From NCBI RefSeq assembly GCF_014529535.1, contig NW_023503409.1:9858390-9922389 (forward strand): a DNA stretch of 64,000 nt, read 5' to 3'. The notes beneath the pieces were generated by a model. It saw nothing but the letters and a program-made list of their open reading frames with translations. It was not told the origin of the DNA and did no database searches. This DNA is from Bradysia coprophila. Its lineage: Eukaryota > Arthropoda > Insecta > Diptera > Sciaridae. Below, piece by piece: positions 1 to 12,061 of the stretch. Made by a program: the position numbers and the translations under genes. Within the stretch, counting starts at the first letter, position 1, and every line of letters begins with the position of its first letter.

Positions 1-964
1 GAACAGTTAGTGTTTTCAATTCTTTTCTTTTAATATTTCATAAACCAACGAATTGATCCCATCTTGATTGATAGTCCAGGAGGTAACACCAAAATTGCAA
101 TTCATTGAACAAAATTCAGTTTCTATTCAAATAGGCACTGCATTCCATAATGGTATATTACATCGTATACAATTAGAATTCTGACGAAAATCGAATTCGG
201 TTTCTATACGCAAAATAGGAACGTATCACTTTCTCAAAAGGAATCATCTTCTTCCAAGCAGATCTTTTGATGGAACACGTGAAATCGAGTAACATGTTAT
301 TACATTGAACAACCTAATATTTTCGAAACGGTACTTTTTTGTCCATTGAACCCGTGTACCTGTGATGCATTTTGGTTTTCGAACGAAAACAATTAATTTT
401 GACTTTAAAATAATATAATAACACCCGTACCCATCATACCATTCGAACAAACGAAAGATGATGAAGAAGAAAAAAAAACGTTGGGAGAGTGTCTTACATA
501 ATAAAAGAATTAGAAAATAGAACCTGTCCCAAAGCGACTTAAACGATATATCTTTCTAATTAAGAATACACGTAGGCCGTTAATGCTATGCACAGAGACT
601 GCATGTATATATATAGACATATACACAGCCTGCATATAATTAACATTAACTGAAAATTTATTTAATTAGTCAATCAAAATTGATGAAAAAATAACACCAA
701 AAAGAATGCGCTGGGGGATTTAGCCACGGACGAAATTGGTTAGACAGTGCGTGCATGTGTGTGTCATTTTTAATTTCCATTTTATTACGTAAGAAATTAT
801 CAATGACCATTTGTAACGTGTTCATACGTGAGAAATTAACTGATAGATGTAAAAAGCTCGATGTCCGAACGAAAATAGTTTCGAGAAGAGAGGAAACACG
901 AAAATATCCGTTAAGTTCATGCATAAACAATTGTACTGTGCATCAGACAATAGTTATTTCATCA

Positions 965-1063
965 ACGAGGGAAGAGAGGTTGGAAATTGCATTTCGAGAC
1001 CAGAGCGTAGCGAGGGTCACAAATCACCCGAGAAATAGCGATTTCCAACTTTTTTCCCGAGGT
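965..1063. repeat. Imperfect palindrome, copy 1 of a two-copy family
   Basis: The left arm (ACGAGGGAAGAGAGGTTGG) and right arm (reverse complement around 1041-1063) pair, with the apex at CCAGAGCGTAGCGAGG. A related copy in the other orientation lies near 2148-2250 and shares CCAGAGCGTAGC and CTCGGGTGATTTC. It looks like a short non-autonomous element; no target duplication is clear. Confidence 0.55.
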
Positions 1064-2147
1064 AAACACTACGTTTTCTTCAACAAAGGCTTCCGCAGTT
1101 TCAACGCAGGAGAGAAAATGACTATTTTCTCGACTGTATTGTAAAAACCGATTTAGAATACCACCAAGATATAATGGAATAAACAATTTTTTATTTACGT
1201 AATAAACTATCATTTCGGACAATTTTGATGCACATTCGGCATTTTTTTCATGTTTTATTATTGGGATGACCATTTTTTATGTGCGCATTCGTATAATTAA
1301 AGTGGAAAAATGATGGGCTCATTTGCATAATATTCATGAATAATTTCAACTTGTTACTTCTTTGTAAACTGTTTAAGATTAGATGAATGAAAAAACATTT
1401 TTTTTTAAATGTTGCATTCAACAAACGTTATAAATATTCGTTGGTGTACACAACAAATCATGATTTTTATAGAAATTATGACTGTGATCTGAATTTATTG
1501 GATTCGTGTAACAAGTTTGAAATTAAAGTTTTTGTTTCGTGAATAGAAAATACGATTGCCGTAAATTGGTTATTTATGGGCCCGCAATTACGCGATATTT
1601 TTTGTGAAACAAAGAAAATTTACTCATCGCATTAACAGCAGGATATCAATTCAGTTTTACGGAATGTGCTTTTGTTTGTAATTGCAAGTGATGACTACGA
1701 ATTATGGAGCTGAACTGCAATTTGGTTTTTTGAAATGAAAATGTTTCTGACACTGCATCGAACTATGAGATAATTCAATTATTATCTTACGATACTTTGC
1801 ATTGAATAATGATGTTCGGTTTTTGTGGAAATTTTGTACTGACACCGGTAGACGGGTAGACCTGACGCAAATAAGATCACTTCAGTACTTATCATTGCAA
1901 AGCTTTTAACTTGACGGATGCATCACCTTTATAATTGCATTATGCCTTTTGTAACGAACTTTTTTGACATAGACAATGGACTCAAAAGTCTCGTTAGGTG
2001 TTTCCTATTTTTTCTTTATCCAAAGTGTTGATCGTGAAAAACTAAATTTTTTCTGGAAAATGGAAAATTGCTGTTCACAACATAGGCGAAGAAGTAGTAA
2101 TTTTCTCCCCGTCGCTCAAACTTCGGAAGCATTGTTGTGAAAAACTA

Positions 2148-2250
2148 GAGAAAAAAGTTAACAATTTCATTTTCTCGGGTGATTTCTGGCCAGAGCGTAG
2201 CCAAACCCTCGAAATACAATTTCCAACTTTTCTGCCCTCGTTGGACAACT
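2148..2250. repeat. Imperfect palindrome, copy 2 of the same family
   Basis: It carries TTTCTCGGGTGATTTCTGG, CCAGAGCGTAGC and CAATTTCCAACTTTTCTGC, matching the 965-1063 copy. It is more decayed than copy 1. Confidence 0.45.
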
Positions 2251-2507
2251 AATTATTTCCGGCCGGAAAAGTCAAATATTTCCTGACTGAATTGTATTCG
2301 ACCAATGGTACAAAACTTTATTTTACCTGGAAAACATACTTTGTGGAAAAACTTCAATCTCAAGTATTTCTACTATGTTTATCCCCCTTTGTTGTAGAGC
2401 TGAAAGTATTTTAGTAGTAAATGCGGGATCATAATGATACCAATTTTGGTGTTAAAAGGCATTCGGAGCATCCCGAGCCATATTTGTGATTAGGATTGAA
2501 TTCTTAA

Positions 2508-3473
2508 GAGGGATTCTTTTGAAAAACAGCCTACCGAAATCGGACGCATTTTCCAGTGGACTTTTTTATATGTGCCTAGAAAGGACTTCGACCCTAGAAC
2601 CCAAAACCACTTTCAAAAAAATTCTTCGAAGCTTTGTGACTGGTGAAAGGTGATCAAAAACCGAAAATTTGCACTTTTCTTACCAAAATTCCTCCAGGTA
2701 CACGAGCCGTACATGGTCTTGTGGGGTGTCATTAGAAAGGTAATCACATGTACTATTGAGCCGAATAGAGACTTATTGGTTTTAAAATTAATCCGCACTG
2801 AAAATTTCAGTCTGAAATATGTGCAGATGAAGTTTTCAACTGAAAACTTGCACTTTTCTTACCGATATTTCTCCAGTTACACGAGCCGTCCATGGTGGTG
2901 TGGGGTATCATTTGAAAGGTAATTTTATGTGCTTTTGGGCCAAATAGGGTCTTATGGGGTTTGGATGCATATGCGATGAAATATGAGAAGTTGAAATGTT
3001 TAAGTGCCCATATTTCATCGCATATGCATCCAAACCCCATAAGACCCTATTTGGCCCAAAAGCACATAAAATTACCTTTCAAATGATACCCCACACCACC
3101 ATGTACGGCTTGTGTAACTAGAGAAATATTGGTAAGAAAAGTGCAAGTTTTCAGTTGAAAACTTCAACTGCACATATTTCAGTGCGGATTAATTTTAAAA
3201 CCAATGAGTCTCTGTTCGGCTCAATAGTACATGTGATTACCTTTCTAATGACACCCCACACGACCCTGTACGGCTCGTGTACCTGGAGAAATTTTGGTAA
3301 GAAAAGTGCAAATTTTCGGCTTTCGATCACCTTTCACCAGCCATAAAAGCTTCGAAGAATTTTTTTGAGAGTGGTTTTGTCTTCTAGGGTCGAAGGCCTT
3401 TCTAGGTACCTATAAAAAGTTCCACTAGAAAACACGCCCGATTTCGGTAGGCTGTTTTTCAAAAGAATCCCTC
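2508..3473. mobile_element. Fold-back (long palindromic) MITE, copy 1, TSD TAA
   Basis: About 966 bp and almost entirely palindromic: each arm is close to 480 bp, with the apex near 2985-3010. The termini are GAGGGATTC and GAATCCCTC, flanked by TAA at 2505-2507 and TAA at 3474-3476. Each arm contains two diverged ~165-bp subunits, recognisable by CTCCAGxTACACGAGCCGT and by GAAAGGTAAT. There is no transposase frame; open frames inside are by-products of the palindrome. A second full copy lies at 50242-51194. A transcript would fold into a very long hairpin. Confidence 0.85.
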
Positions 3474-3476
3474 TAA

Positions 3477-6400
3477 ATGTTGTTGGCAAGTATAATGAAT
3501 AATAAAGTTTTTACATTAATATTAACTACTGACCATGTAAAGGACTGTGGCAAAAAATGTTGAAAAATCTGAGTTCCAGGAGCCGTGAAAATACTGGATT
3601 TTTTTTGGACAATCTAGGCAGCATTCAGACAGCACCGACTCTAGCTTTCCCAAACAACCTGATTTAATGAAATCGGTTTGGTGTTAACGGTTTGTAACGG
3701 TAACCTCAAATGGAATGGAACCTCACATGACCACAATCAACGTTGTATGGACTTGGGTCGGCTATGACAAAATTACGAACTAACAATTGCTGTCCATGTA
3801 AATTGCCCAACCTAACCAACGCATTCCAAGAACAGAACAAGAACAGATTTTTTTAACTGTTAAAAAGCCTCTTATTTTGGAGTGCAGTTACCTAACTGAT
3901 ATAAAACGTTGGCTTTTTCTTCTCCTTTCCATTAGTTCACTTAAACAAAAAAAAAAAATAATCAGAAAAACGACTACAGAGACGTAAAATTCCACATGTT
4001 TTCTGTTGTGGGAGTTGTTGTGGTCTGTAAATGTTCTACAAAAAATTTGTTTAACAAATGAAAATCTAGATTTTTTATTTTAGTATTTCATTCTCGTTAC
4101 GAGCGCGTTCATAATCAATATTCAGAATGTTAAAATCTAGATTTTCACTTTTTCAACGAAATTGTGGAATCAATTACCTCTCAAATTAGAAAACATATCG
4201 AATTTCAATTTTCCCACCCTGTAGAACCGTAGAGTATCAACAAAATTGAAAATCTAGTTTAATGCTACCAAGCTGAGCGTCAGCAGCAATGAGAAAATTC
4301 AGATTTTTATCTAAACCGAACAAAAAATTCTTAGAATTTCTTCGATATGACATCTACACTTTATTATATGCTAATTCAAATAAATTCTTTGTGGGCCCTA
4401 ATTACTCAGATTTATTGGATGTTATAAACAAAAATTAAAATAATTTTTTTTTTGTACAACGAAAAGAATTTTCTTACTCTGTGTTACACATGCACGAAGA
4501 AATCAATTCATCTTAAAAAATCATTAATAACAAACTGAAAATTCTAAGCTCAATAATCGGTTTAATTCTCGTTATTAGTTCTTACGACATATAATAAATG
4601 CTGCATAGATAGATAGATGGATGTTCAATGTACGGAGTACGGCATTTCTAACCACCATATTAATTATGCTTTATGTCTACAGTCATATGTTGTACTGGAA
4701 AAAAAAAGTTTTACGAGACTACACAACACATTTCGAGATTGATAGCCTCTTAATGTTTTATACTTTACATAAAATATCTCTCTCCATTTAATTTCAATTT
4801 TAAAATTTATTTAAATTTATGAATGATCTGAGGATGTTAGTGGAGAAAAAACAACTGCTGGAGTTGGAATAGATGGTAAGCAAAAAAATTATTTTTTTAA
4901 TTTCTTTTTGGTCTGATATGAAAGTGAATTGGACTCCTCAGGGCAATACGTTAAAGGTACAATATCAACGACAATAAGGCAGATATAGACTTAGTCGAAG
5001 TTTTTAGAAAATTGATAATTTTCACTTGTTTCCAGAAATGTTAAGAAAATATTTTCAAATGTTATCCCAAAAATTATTTTTGGAAAAACTTGGGAAATGG
5101 GATCTCAATGATGTCTCGACTCGTCCTGAAAAAATTCGTGGAATGACTTCTTTCTAAAGACATTCTTCGGCTCTGCTCTGTTAGTCCTTATCAGCTCTAT
5201 TAGTCCGTTTAGCTCTCTAACGCCTCTTTTTTTCTTTACCGGCATAATTAGACAAGTTTTTGTGGTAAAAATTGTCTTTTAACTTTACCCTCGATCATAT
5301 TCCAGAGCTATACTTTTTCAGTGCCCTGGACCATAGTTCAATTTGTATCTACGAAGATGCGGTATATTATTACCTGTAGGGTAAAAGTCCCAGTATGCGG
5401 TCATTCATCTAAATACGGCCATATACTTATTTGTTCTATTGTTTAAACAATAGATGACCGGATTTAAATGCGCGGCCGAATACTGGTACCGTTACTTTAA
5501 CTTGTTGCAATAAGTGATACTCTTAGATAAGAGAAAGACCATTGCTCAACAAAACATTGGCGACACGAATTCTCAACAACTGTAACACAATAGTTTGCAT
5601 CCATTTTTCAACATAGTTGACGTAAGAATGAAGGAGAAGAGCATCCTCTAAAGCATTTTTAAGTTTCATTCTCATAGCATTTTGTCTTCAATTAGATGCC
5701 TGTGGGAATATTTATCGTAAACAGCTTTTCTATCACGTGTTACATTTCGTTGGACGTTTAAAGGGCGTGTTGAAATCACTCAAAACAACTCAAACGGCTG
5801 AACGGTATACGTATTCCACGGACTTGTTTTTAAATATTATCGTAAATTCCATTAATACGCCTCTTTATCGGTAACCCATTTTTATTATCCTCTCTCACAG
5901 AAGTTATCGACAAGCGCATTTAAACACATTACACCCGAAAACGTCTTTCAGGTATCAAAGAATCCAAAGCGCATAATCCCCAACCACTCATAAAAAACCA
6001 ATAAATTTCTAACTTAGAAAAAAAATCGGATAAAAATTCTTTAAATGCCAGCAAAAAAACGCATTATAGGAAACAACGACCCCGAGCCCATATCAAGAAG
6101 TTAAGAAAAAAAAAGAAACAATAATGCGTCAAGCGAAGATATAATAAAGGAATCGGACAAAACCTGACTAACACTGACCCCTATAAACATATGCGCTTCT
6201 CTTCTCTTGAGAAGTCGAAAAAAAAATCGGTTTATTATGTCGATGGATGAAAATATCTGATAAAAAAAGGTTTTAATGTTGTGATGCTTAAGAAAATTGA
6301 TTTATGTGATTGATTGAAATATTTAAGAGGTCTTTGATCTCATTGTTACTGCCCACCGGAGAATATATTTTTCTCTTTCGTCTAATCGTTGACCTATTTC

Positions 6401-6803
6401 TTATTTCGATGCATGAAACATGGATCAATTAATGCACAGTCCATTTAAATATATAGAACGAAAGTGCCAAATTAAAGTTTTCTTTTCATATGGCAACCGT
6501 TTCTTCATGGTAGTCATTGAATCTGCTAACTTATTTTGCTTAAAGTAAATATCTCGTCTACCGAATCTACTACTTCAGTAACTTTTAACATGGATTTTGC
6601 TCGATAAGGTAACAACAAGCAAAGCTCTTCGTTAAATATTTTTTCGTCATTATCGTCAACAGATGACTAGCTGTTAATATGTAATCGCTGAAACTAAGAA
6701 TAGGCTAAAATGGGCTAACCCAACAAAATGTATAATCGGCAATCGGAACAATATCTCATAGAACCACAATCACTCTCAGCCACAACACTTAACGAACCAT
6801 AAA
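3477..6803. other. Intergenic stretch, no gene seen
   Basis: This is AT-rich with many stop codons in every frame. It holds a palindrome at 5381-5501 and a decayed copy of the ~208-bp MITE at about 6535-6680 (AATCTACTACTTCAG ... GTCAACAGATGACTAGC). I see nothing else that can be supported. Confidence 0.55.
5381..5501. repeat. Palindromic element with perfect 16-bp core
   Basis: The arms GTAAAAGTCCCAGTATGCGG and the reverse complement ending GTTACTTTAAC pair imperfectly around a perfect palindrome TATTGTTTAAACAATA near 5438. It is probably a short MITE. Confidence 0.55.
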
Positions 6804-6941
6804 ATGTACTCGGTCTGGTTTTTTCTTCTTCTTTTAATTCTATTTTTCTCTGATACACACAATGAATATGATGGGACAGACAGTCAGCTAATAATTATGA
6901 GAACTAAACAAAAATCTAGAAGTGCATCATTAACCGAATGA
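6804..6941 (+). CDS. Candidate 45-aa secreted peptide (uncertain)
   Basis: An uninterrupted frame of 45 codons encodes a strongly hydrophobic start: MYSVW, then a run of F, L and I ending FFSD, which fits a signal peptide of about 16-17 residues. A short polar tail rich in D, T, K, R and S follows. No splice site is needed and no homologous family is recognised. Only about 28 residues would remain after cleavage. I see no TATA box at the expected distance or a nearby AATAAA. AT-rich DNA can produce hydrophobic runs by chance, so it may be spurious. Confidence 0.25.
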   Translation: MYSVWFFLLLLILFFSDTHNEYDGTDSQLIIMRTKQKSRSASLTE

Positions 6942-7747
6942 TAAATGATCTTATTGAAATAATATCTCAGTATTGTGGAGTTAAATGATTTTTCCTCGGT
7001 TGAGAAATAATAATCGAAAAAGAATTGCTGTACGAAAAGGAAAATTAATATTTAATTGCTGCGTATTACCTTATATATACGTTTATATATGCTGTGTGTA
7101 AGTCGTTTTGTAACTCACATGCTAAACATGTAGGTCATATCATTTTTATATACCGGAGTTACATGCAATGGTGTATGATGTTTGTATATTTAAATGCAAT
7201 CAATGTTTCGAATGGAAACAATGGGATCCTTTTCTATCATCCCCAATGTCTGGTGCGATTCCTGGATTTATATTTAATTCCATCGAATAGCGAATTCCGA
7301 GGCGAATTCAAAAGAACACTTAAGATTGATGAGAGAACGACTTCTAATTGATCGTTGAATGTTTTCTCAAGAGCCTGTGTCGTTTCACACAACATTTTTG
7401 ATTTGAAAAAAGAGTTACATCGGTTACGCTAACGTGACTACAATTTAAGTGCAAACCCGAAAACGAAAGCAGGTTACCGAAAAAAAGATTGAACCCACCA
7501 ATTAAACGAACGAAAAATATTAAACTAAAAACCCACAAAAAAATTGAGTTGTTTGTCGTAAAGTGAAACAATTACATTGTCTTAAAGAGATCACACGTAT
7601 AATTGTACGAAAATAATTCCGTTGTACGTCTAAGATAATAGACTTGTTGACAACAAGTTCAGACGACACATAAGACAGCAACAGGTATTGACTCTCCGAA
7701 TATTTTGGGACAATGGTTATTAAAGTGGTGAATGAAAAAAAATGGAA
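6942..7747. other. Upstream region of the 7943 gene
   Basis: No gene is supported. The 3' end of this stretch is the likely promoter of the gene whose TATA box is at 7748. Confidence 0.5.
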
Positions 7748-7755
7748 TATAAAAG
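7748..7755 (+). promoter_or_regulatory. TATA box (TATAAAAG)
   Basis: TATAAAAG lies about 190 bp upstream of the start codon at 7943. TCAGTCAG-type initiator sequence follows at 7763-7770, a little closer than the usual 30 bp, so the exact start of transcription is unsure. Confidence 0.5.
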
Positions 7756-7942
7756 ACAGTGGTCAGTCAGTTTGCCCAAGATTTGATTGTAATATTTGGT
7801 GAACGTAACTTCGCGAGTTGTGAAGAGAAACGGAGATAGTTTGAAACAGGATCGTTATGTGCGTGGTCAGAAAGAGTGATCGGAATCCCAAATAAATCGA
7901 CAACAAAATAACTAAAATGCGAAAAGTATGTGATGAAATAAG

Positions 7943-10008
7943 ATGAAATACCTGCGGTGTGCTCATTTGTTCATGATCTGTTGTGTCTATCAAATTGTAT
8001 CTGTGAAAGCAAAATCGAATAGCTCGACAAATTTTGCGATTAGCAAAGATAATCCGAATGAAAAGTACAAAAACCATAACATGGATGGCTGGAAACCAAT
8101 TAAGCCGACGTTGGAATACCTGAAATTAAATCAACGAAAAAATTGTGTTTCGGTTGGATTTTTTAGCGTAGACTGTAAGCAAGTGACTGAAGAGAAAAAG
8201 AAAACGACAAAGTACAAATCAATCGTGGATGCATTCCGGCATGACTATCACAGTCCGTACGGCAATTATGTGGCTGAAATCGTACCAAAGCTACCGAATC
8301 ACTATAAAAATCCACTACCAAAATATCGACCGAATAACAGGCGCCAGTTCAGACGATTTTATTCGGATATCGAAAGAAGCGTTGAACTGCCGCGCTTCAT
8401 CGAAGAATATCCAACGAACCAATTTGGAAGCAGATCATTTCGAGAATATGTGTCGAAATATTCGAAACGGCGGCAATATCCAATGTTCGAACCGATACCC
8501 GGTCAGATATTGTATCCACCTTCTGTGCCTCAATTCATACCAAATCCTCTGAACGAAATTAAACAACTGAAATCCCGTAGAGACGATGACATGGCATATA
8601 GTCGACACAATATGAATATCAAAACCTTTCAATCGACGATATTTCCGTTTTTTGAGCACGAGTCCGTCACAAAGAAACATTCAACAAATAACGAAAATGT
8701 GAGGAACAAAGGTAGATTTGATGTAACATCACCGGTCTTTTCTATGGTTATTGAGCCAACAACAATCAGAGTTTCGTCAACAAGCAGCGGCACCACATCA
8801 AAAACAAATAGGACTCCCATACAGTATGTCTATGCAGTAGCAACACGGCGGTCAAATAAAAATCAAATTTCGAACGATTTTGAAAAGGAACTTCCCAGAA
8901 AAGTCGTTATAGAATCTCCTCCGAAACGAGACGATGCACTGAAGATTGACACCGATAATAGTGTGATATCAACGAAACTAAGCAATCGATTTCTTGAGTA
9001 TACCACAAGTGGTTACAGCAACTATGTAACTATTAAACCATCCATTGATCGACCATCAGACAGGGAGACTACAGAACCGTTGATAGATGAAAGTACCAAC
9101 GAAGCACCAAAGAGTCGCATCAAAGTTATTCCACTTCTGCGTACTGTAGAAGAAAACTTCGATTCGAAAGAAGATTTCATTGCGTCGTCGTCACCATACA
9201 TTAATCAGAACAGGACGTACATCGCCAACAAGGCCGGTTTTATGAATATAGGTCATCGACGTACAAAGAAGACCACATTGAAACCCCAAATTTACACACT
9301 GAGCTCATTATTGCTGGACACGGACAATCAAAGTGCATCCCATCAATTACCGAAACCAGGTCAATATGTGGATCATCTATCATCAACAATTATTAATGAT
9401 TATGTTGGTACAACACAGCCAACTGAGCAACCAGCAGAAGCAGTACGATCGAGCATAACAATGAAACATCAACCACCATTACCAAATAAATCAAACAACC
9501 AAAATACAACAAACAGCAGGTGGACGCAACCACATGAATTGTCTACTATTAATAATAATGATGGGATTAATGATCGTGACCAGAAGATCAAAGATATCAA
9601 TTTGGATATAGTAATTACAACGGATGGTCCAGCAACGAATCGAAACCAGATTTACTCGGGAATTAACGATGGTGATGAATGGAATGATGGGAATGTAGAT
9701 GGTAACAGTCGAGCGCTCAATGGATATGGGCGGGTTAATGTGGAGCCTAATGTCGAATGGATAATGGTTGCTAAGAGGTGAATTTATAGTTTGTTCTGAT
9801 GGCAGAAGGTTTTATTGAAAAAGATTTTTTTTTTTTTCGTTTCAGTGCAATGGAACGTTCAGAATTTAATGGAAGACCGACGGATTCGAGAAGTGAACGA
9901 CTGACGTCAGCTTCATACAAAGACAACATAGTACCTATGACGATGAAACGAATGCCAAAGGTTAACAATTCGAATATGGTTCTCGGTACCAATATATTGG
10001 TTCAATAA
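7943..10008 (+). CDS. Secreted Ser/Thr/Asn-rich low-complexity protein, two exons
   Basis: Exons 7943-9777 and 9846-10008 (intron 68 nt, GTGAAT...TTTCAG, phase 2) give 665 aa. The N-terminus MKYLRCAHLFMICCVYQIVSV is a typical signal peptide. The body has no domain that I recognise: a basic Pro/Tyr/Arg-rich part (about residues 75-215) is followed by a long Thr/Ser/Asn-rich segment. Two cysteines (NCVSVGFFSVDC) near residue 70 could form a disulfide. Without splicing the frame ends at a TGA just after the donor, so both an unspliced 612-aa form and the spliced form are possible; polypyrimidine tract and matching phase favour splicing. The composition suggests an extracellular matrix or cuticle-associated protein, which is inference only. 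Confidence 0.75.
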
Positions 10009-10009
10009 A
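10004..10009 (+). terminator. Poly(A) signal AATAAA overlapping the stop codon
   Basis: In CAATAAAG the TAA stop of the 7943 gene (10006-10008) lies inside the AATAAA hexamer, so this signal would leave an extremely short 3' UTR. Confidence 0.5.
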
Positions 10010-11083
10010 GAATGACTTATTACACATCCGAAAGTCTTTCAATGCACGCAATAGTTGAATCAATGTCGAAGAGGAAAACGAAAGAACTTCCAGGAAACAT
10101 GTAAGGGAATAGCAAAAGAAAAACTTTTTTTTTCGATCAATTGTTGCATTGTAATGGAAAAACTGCATTTATTGTTTCACTTTTTACATTCAAACATGTA
10201 TTTCATTAGCAGCTACGACTACACTAATTGCACAGTACAAGAAAATATTTTTATTTTCAAAGATTTAAAATTTGAAAATTAATTGCGAGCAATTACAAGA
10301 AAAATATTAATTTATTGTTTGCCGACTGTGTTCATGTCGCAATTCAATTTTAGTTACGGCTTATTAGCAGAGTAAACTCGAAAAGTGCAATCACCCGTAC
10401 AGCAGAGAGTCATTTTTTTTTCTTTAGAAATTTTCGTAGAAATGGTTTCAATGGAGGTTGAGGCAGGTTTAGGTTTAGGTTCATTTCAGCTAGGAATCAG
10501 AAATTCAATCTTGTTCCACTAGGTCATATTTATGACCTTATTCAACAACAAGAAAAGAAAGAGATCAAAAAATGTCTTCAACTGTGCATCTCGAGATCCA
10601 TCTGACCAGCGATTACTACATTGAAGGGTCACGAGATGGAAAAAAAACTATTCAAATTATTGACGATTCGATTTGGTAGATTTCTAACAGAATATTTTTG
10701 GAAGGAAAGAACGAACCAGTTGTGGCATAATTTTAAGAAGTAGGGTTCTTCGAGCAAAGGTAAAATTTTAAGAAAACGCTCGATGCTGGATAACACACGA
10801 TCCTCACCACACTCAAAGGGTATAATTGTGAAATAGTTATTTATGCAACAAGTTGAGAAATGGTGTTGATTTTGTCACGAGATGTGACAAAAACGATCAA
10901 TTTATCAACGTGTCGCATACGTGTTCTGAAACTAGCAGCGACGAGTGAACTTTTCAAATGCAAAACATTATACCACAGAATGGAGTAATAATTGTATGAA
11001 CGATCAAGTAGACTGCTTTTAAGTACGCTGCAAGAATTGGTTCGCTGCGATTTTAACAGGTAGGGGATAATGCTCGAGCAGGC
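10010..11083. other. Intergenic, no gene seen
   Basis: AT-rich sequence with short Lys/Phe-coding runs that arise from poly-A and poly-T tracts. I can support nothing here. Confidence 0.5.
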
Positions 11084-11228
11084 ACTTTAGGCACACCGGA
11101 AAGTGCTAAGGGGGTCGAGGAATGCCTCCAAATAAATTTCTAAAAATCAAAAGTCAAATTTTTGATTTTTACAAATTTATTTAGAGGTATTCCTCGACAC
11201 CCTTAGCACTTTCCGCTGATCCTAAAGT
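11084..11228. repeat. 145-bp palindromic MITE-like element
   Basis: ACTTTAGGCACACCGGAAAG pairs with the reverse complement ending CTTTCCGCTGATCCTAAAGT. The arms continue through GCTAAGGGGGTCGAGGAAT to an AT-rich apex around 11157. No clear target duplication. Confidence 0.7.
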
Positions 11229-11269
11229 TAATAAGTCACAATAACCGGTAACGTGGTTATTATCAATTA

Positions 11270-11350
11270 TTATCAATAGCTGAATGGTTAGAGGTGTTAC
11301 TCGGTAAATATTGGGTTTTGGTGTCGGCGGTTCGAAATTTGGTCAGGGGA
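11270..11350 (+). mobile_element. tRNA-derived SINE-like head (A box and B box)
   Basis: AGCTGAATGGTTAGAGGTG resembles a tRNA D-arm with A box (TGGTTAGAGG). About 45 nt downstream GGTTCGAAATT resembles a B box. The fold is not a complete tRNA cloverleaf and there is no CCA-like acceptor pairing. It runs straight into GGGAGCAGGGCCTAT, the same tail that follows the tRNA-like piece at 37921-38010 on the other strand, so both are probably copies of one SINE family. Confidence 0.5.
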
Positions 11351-11460
11351 GCAGGGCCTATAATTATGGAAAAATTCGGTTTTTGGACGTTCGCAATTTT
11401 TGGAAACTTTTGGCAATTTTGTAAAAAAATTCCAAAAACATTTCCAAAAATAGGCCCTGC
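11351..11460. repeat. Inverted-repeat element with GCAGGGCCTAT termini
   Basis: GCAGGGCCTATAATTATGG and CCAAAAATAGGCCCTGC form terminal inverted repeats around an AT-rich middle. The AATAGGCCCTG terminus recurs near 12050 and at 37921-37935. Confidence 0.55.
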
Positions 11461-11468
11461 AGGGGAGG

Positions 11469-11698
11469 CAAGGCTGTAAGCTTTGGAGGCGTGACGCAGA
11501 CCGTCATTTTATTAGATACGCGGGAACACACCACGTCTAATGATCTTACATACAAAAAAAATCGCCACATCATCACGGCGATGACAATCATCACAGCAGG
11601 AGGTGAATTTTTGTATGAAATCCGACATGTCATCATCAAGCGTGGTGTGTCACCCGCGTATCTGCATCTGCGTGACCTCCCCAAAGTTTACAGCCTTG
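11469..11698. repeat. 230-bp palindromic element
   Basis: CAAGGCTGTAAGCTTTGG at the left pairs with CCAAAGTTTACAGCCTTG at the right. Further pairing occurs through GACGCAGA, GATACGCGGG and CACACCACG. The centre (about 11580) is GATGACAATCATC. Confidence 0.7.
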
Positions 11699-11899
11699 TG
11701 GGGAGGATTTTTATTTACGGGTAATGGTTCAAAAGGAGTGACAAAAAATACATGAAAATGCATTTCGTCACTAGTGACAAAAGCAAAATATAGCAAAACA
11801 GAGAAAAATAGGCCATTAGAACGTCACACAAACGACTCATGAAGAGGATCACTGTTGGCAGACCCGTTGCAGGAATAACTATTTTACAGCTCAGTGACA

Positions 11900-12061
11900 A
11901 AAGTGAAAGTTTTCTTACTTTTTTTCCATAATTCTATAAAATTATTGAAAATTCACTAAAAAAATTCTTAAATTTAAGAATTTACAAATTTGCTAATTTT
12001 AAGGAATTTTGTAAGAAGTTTCAGTAATTTTATGGAATTAAATCCCTAAAAACAGGCCCTG
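11900..12061. repeat. AT-rich element ending in AACAGGCCCTG
   Basis: It ends GGAATTAAATCCCTAAAAACAGGCCCTG, nearly the same end as at 37905-37935. It appears to be another member of the GGCCCTG-ended family; the left edge is not clear. Confidence 0.4.

Larger units (their letters stand above)
1..2504. other. Intergenic AT-rich stretch, no gene seen
   Basis: I see no exon-like reading frame with splice signals or a signal peptide. Open frames here run through repeats. The stretch holds two copies of a small inverted-repeat element (about 965-1063 and 2148-2250), described separately, and otherwise AT-rich sequence. Confidence 0.6.

Noticed and set aside
755-1144. 129-codon open frame on the plus strand
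   Set aside because: It runs through a palindromic repeat and has no signal, domain or splice context; likely chance.
8229-8820. Frames overlapping the 7943 gene in other phases and strand
   Set aside because: Shadows of the long coding exon.
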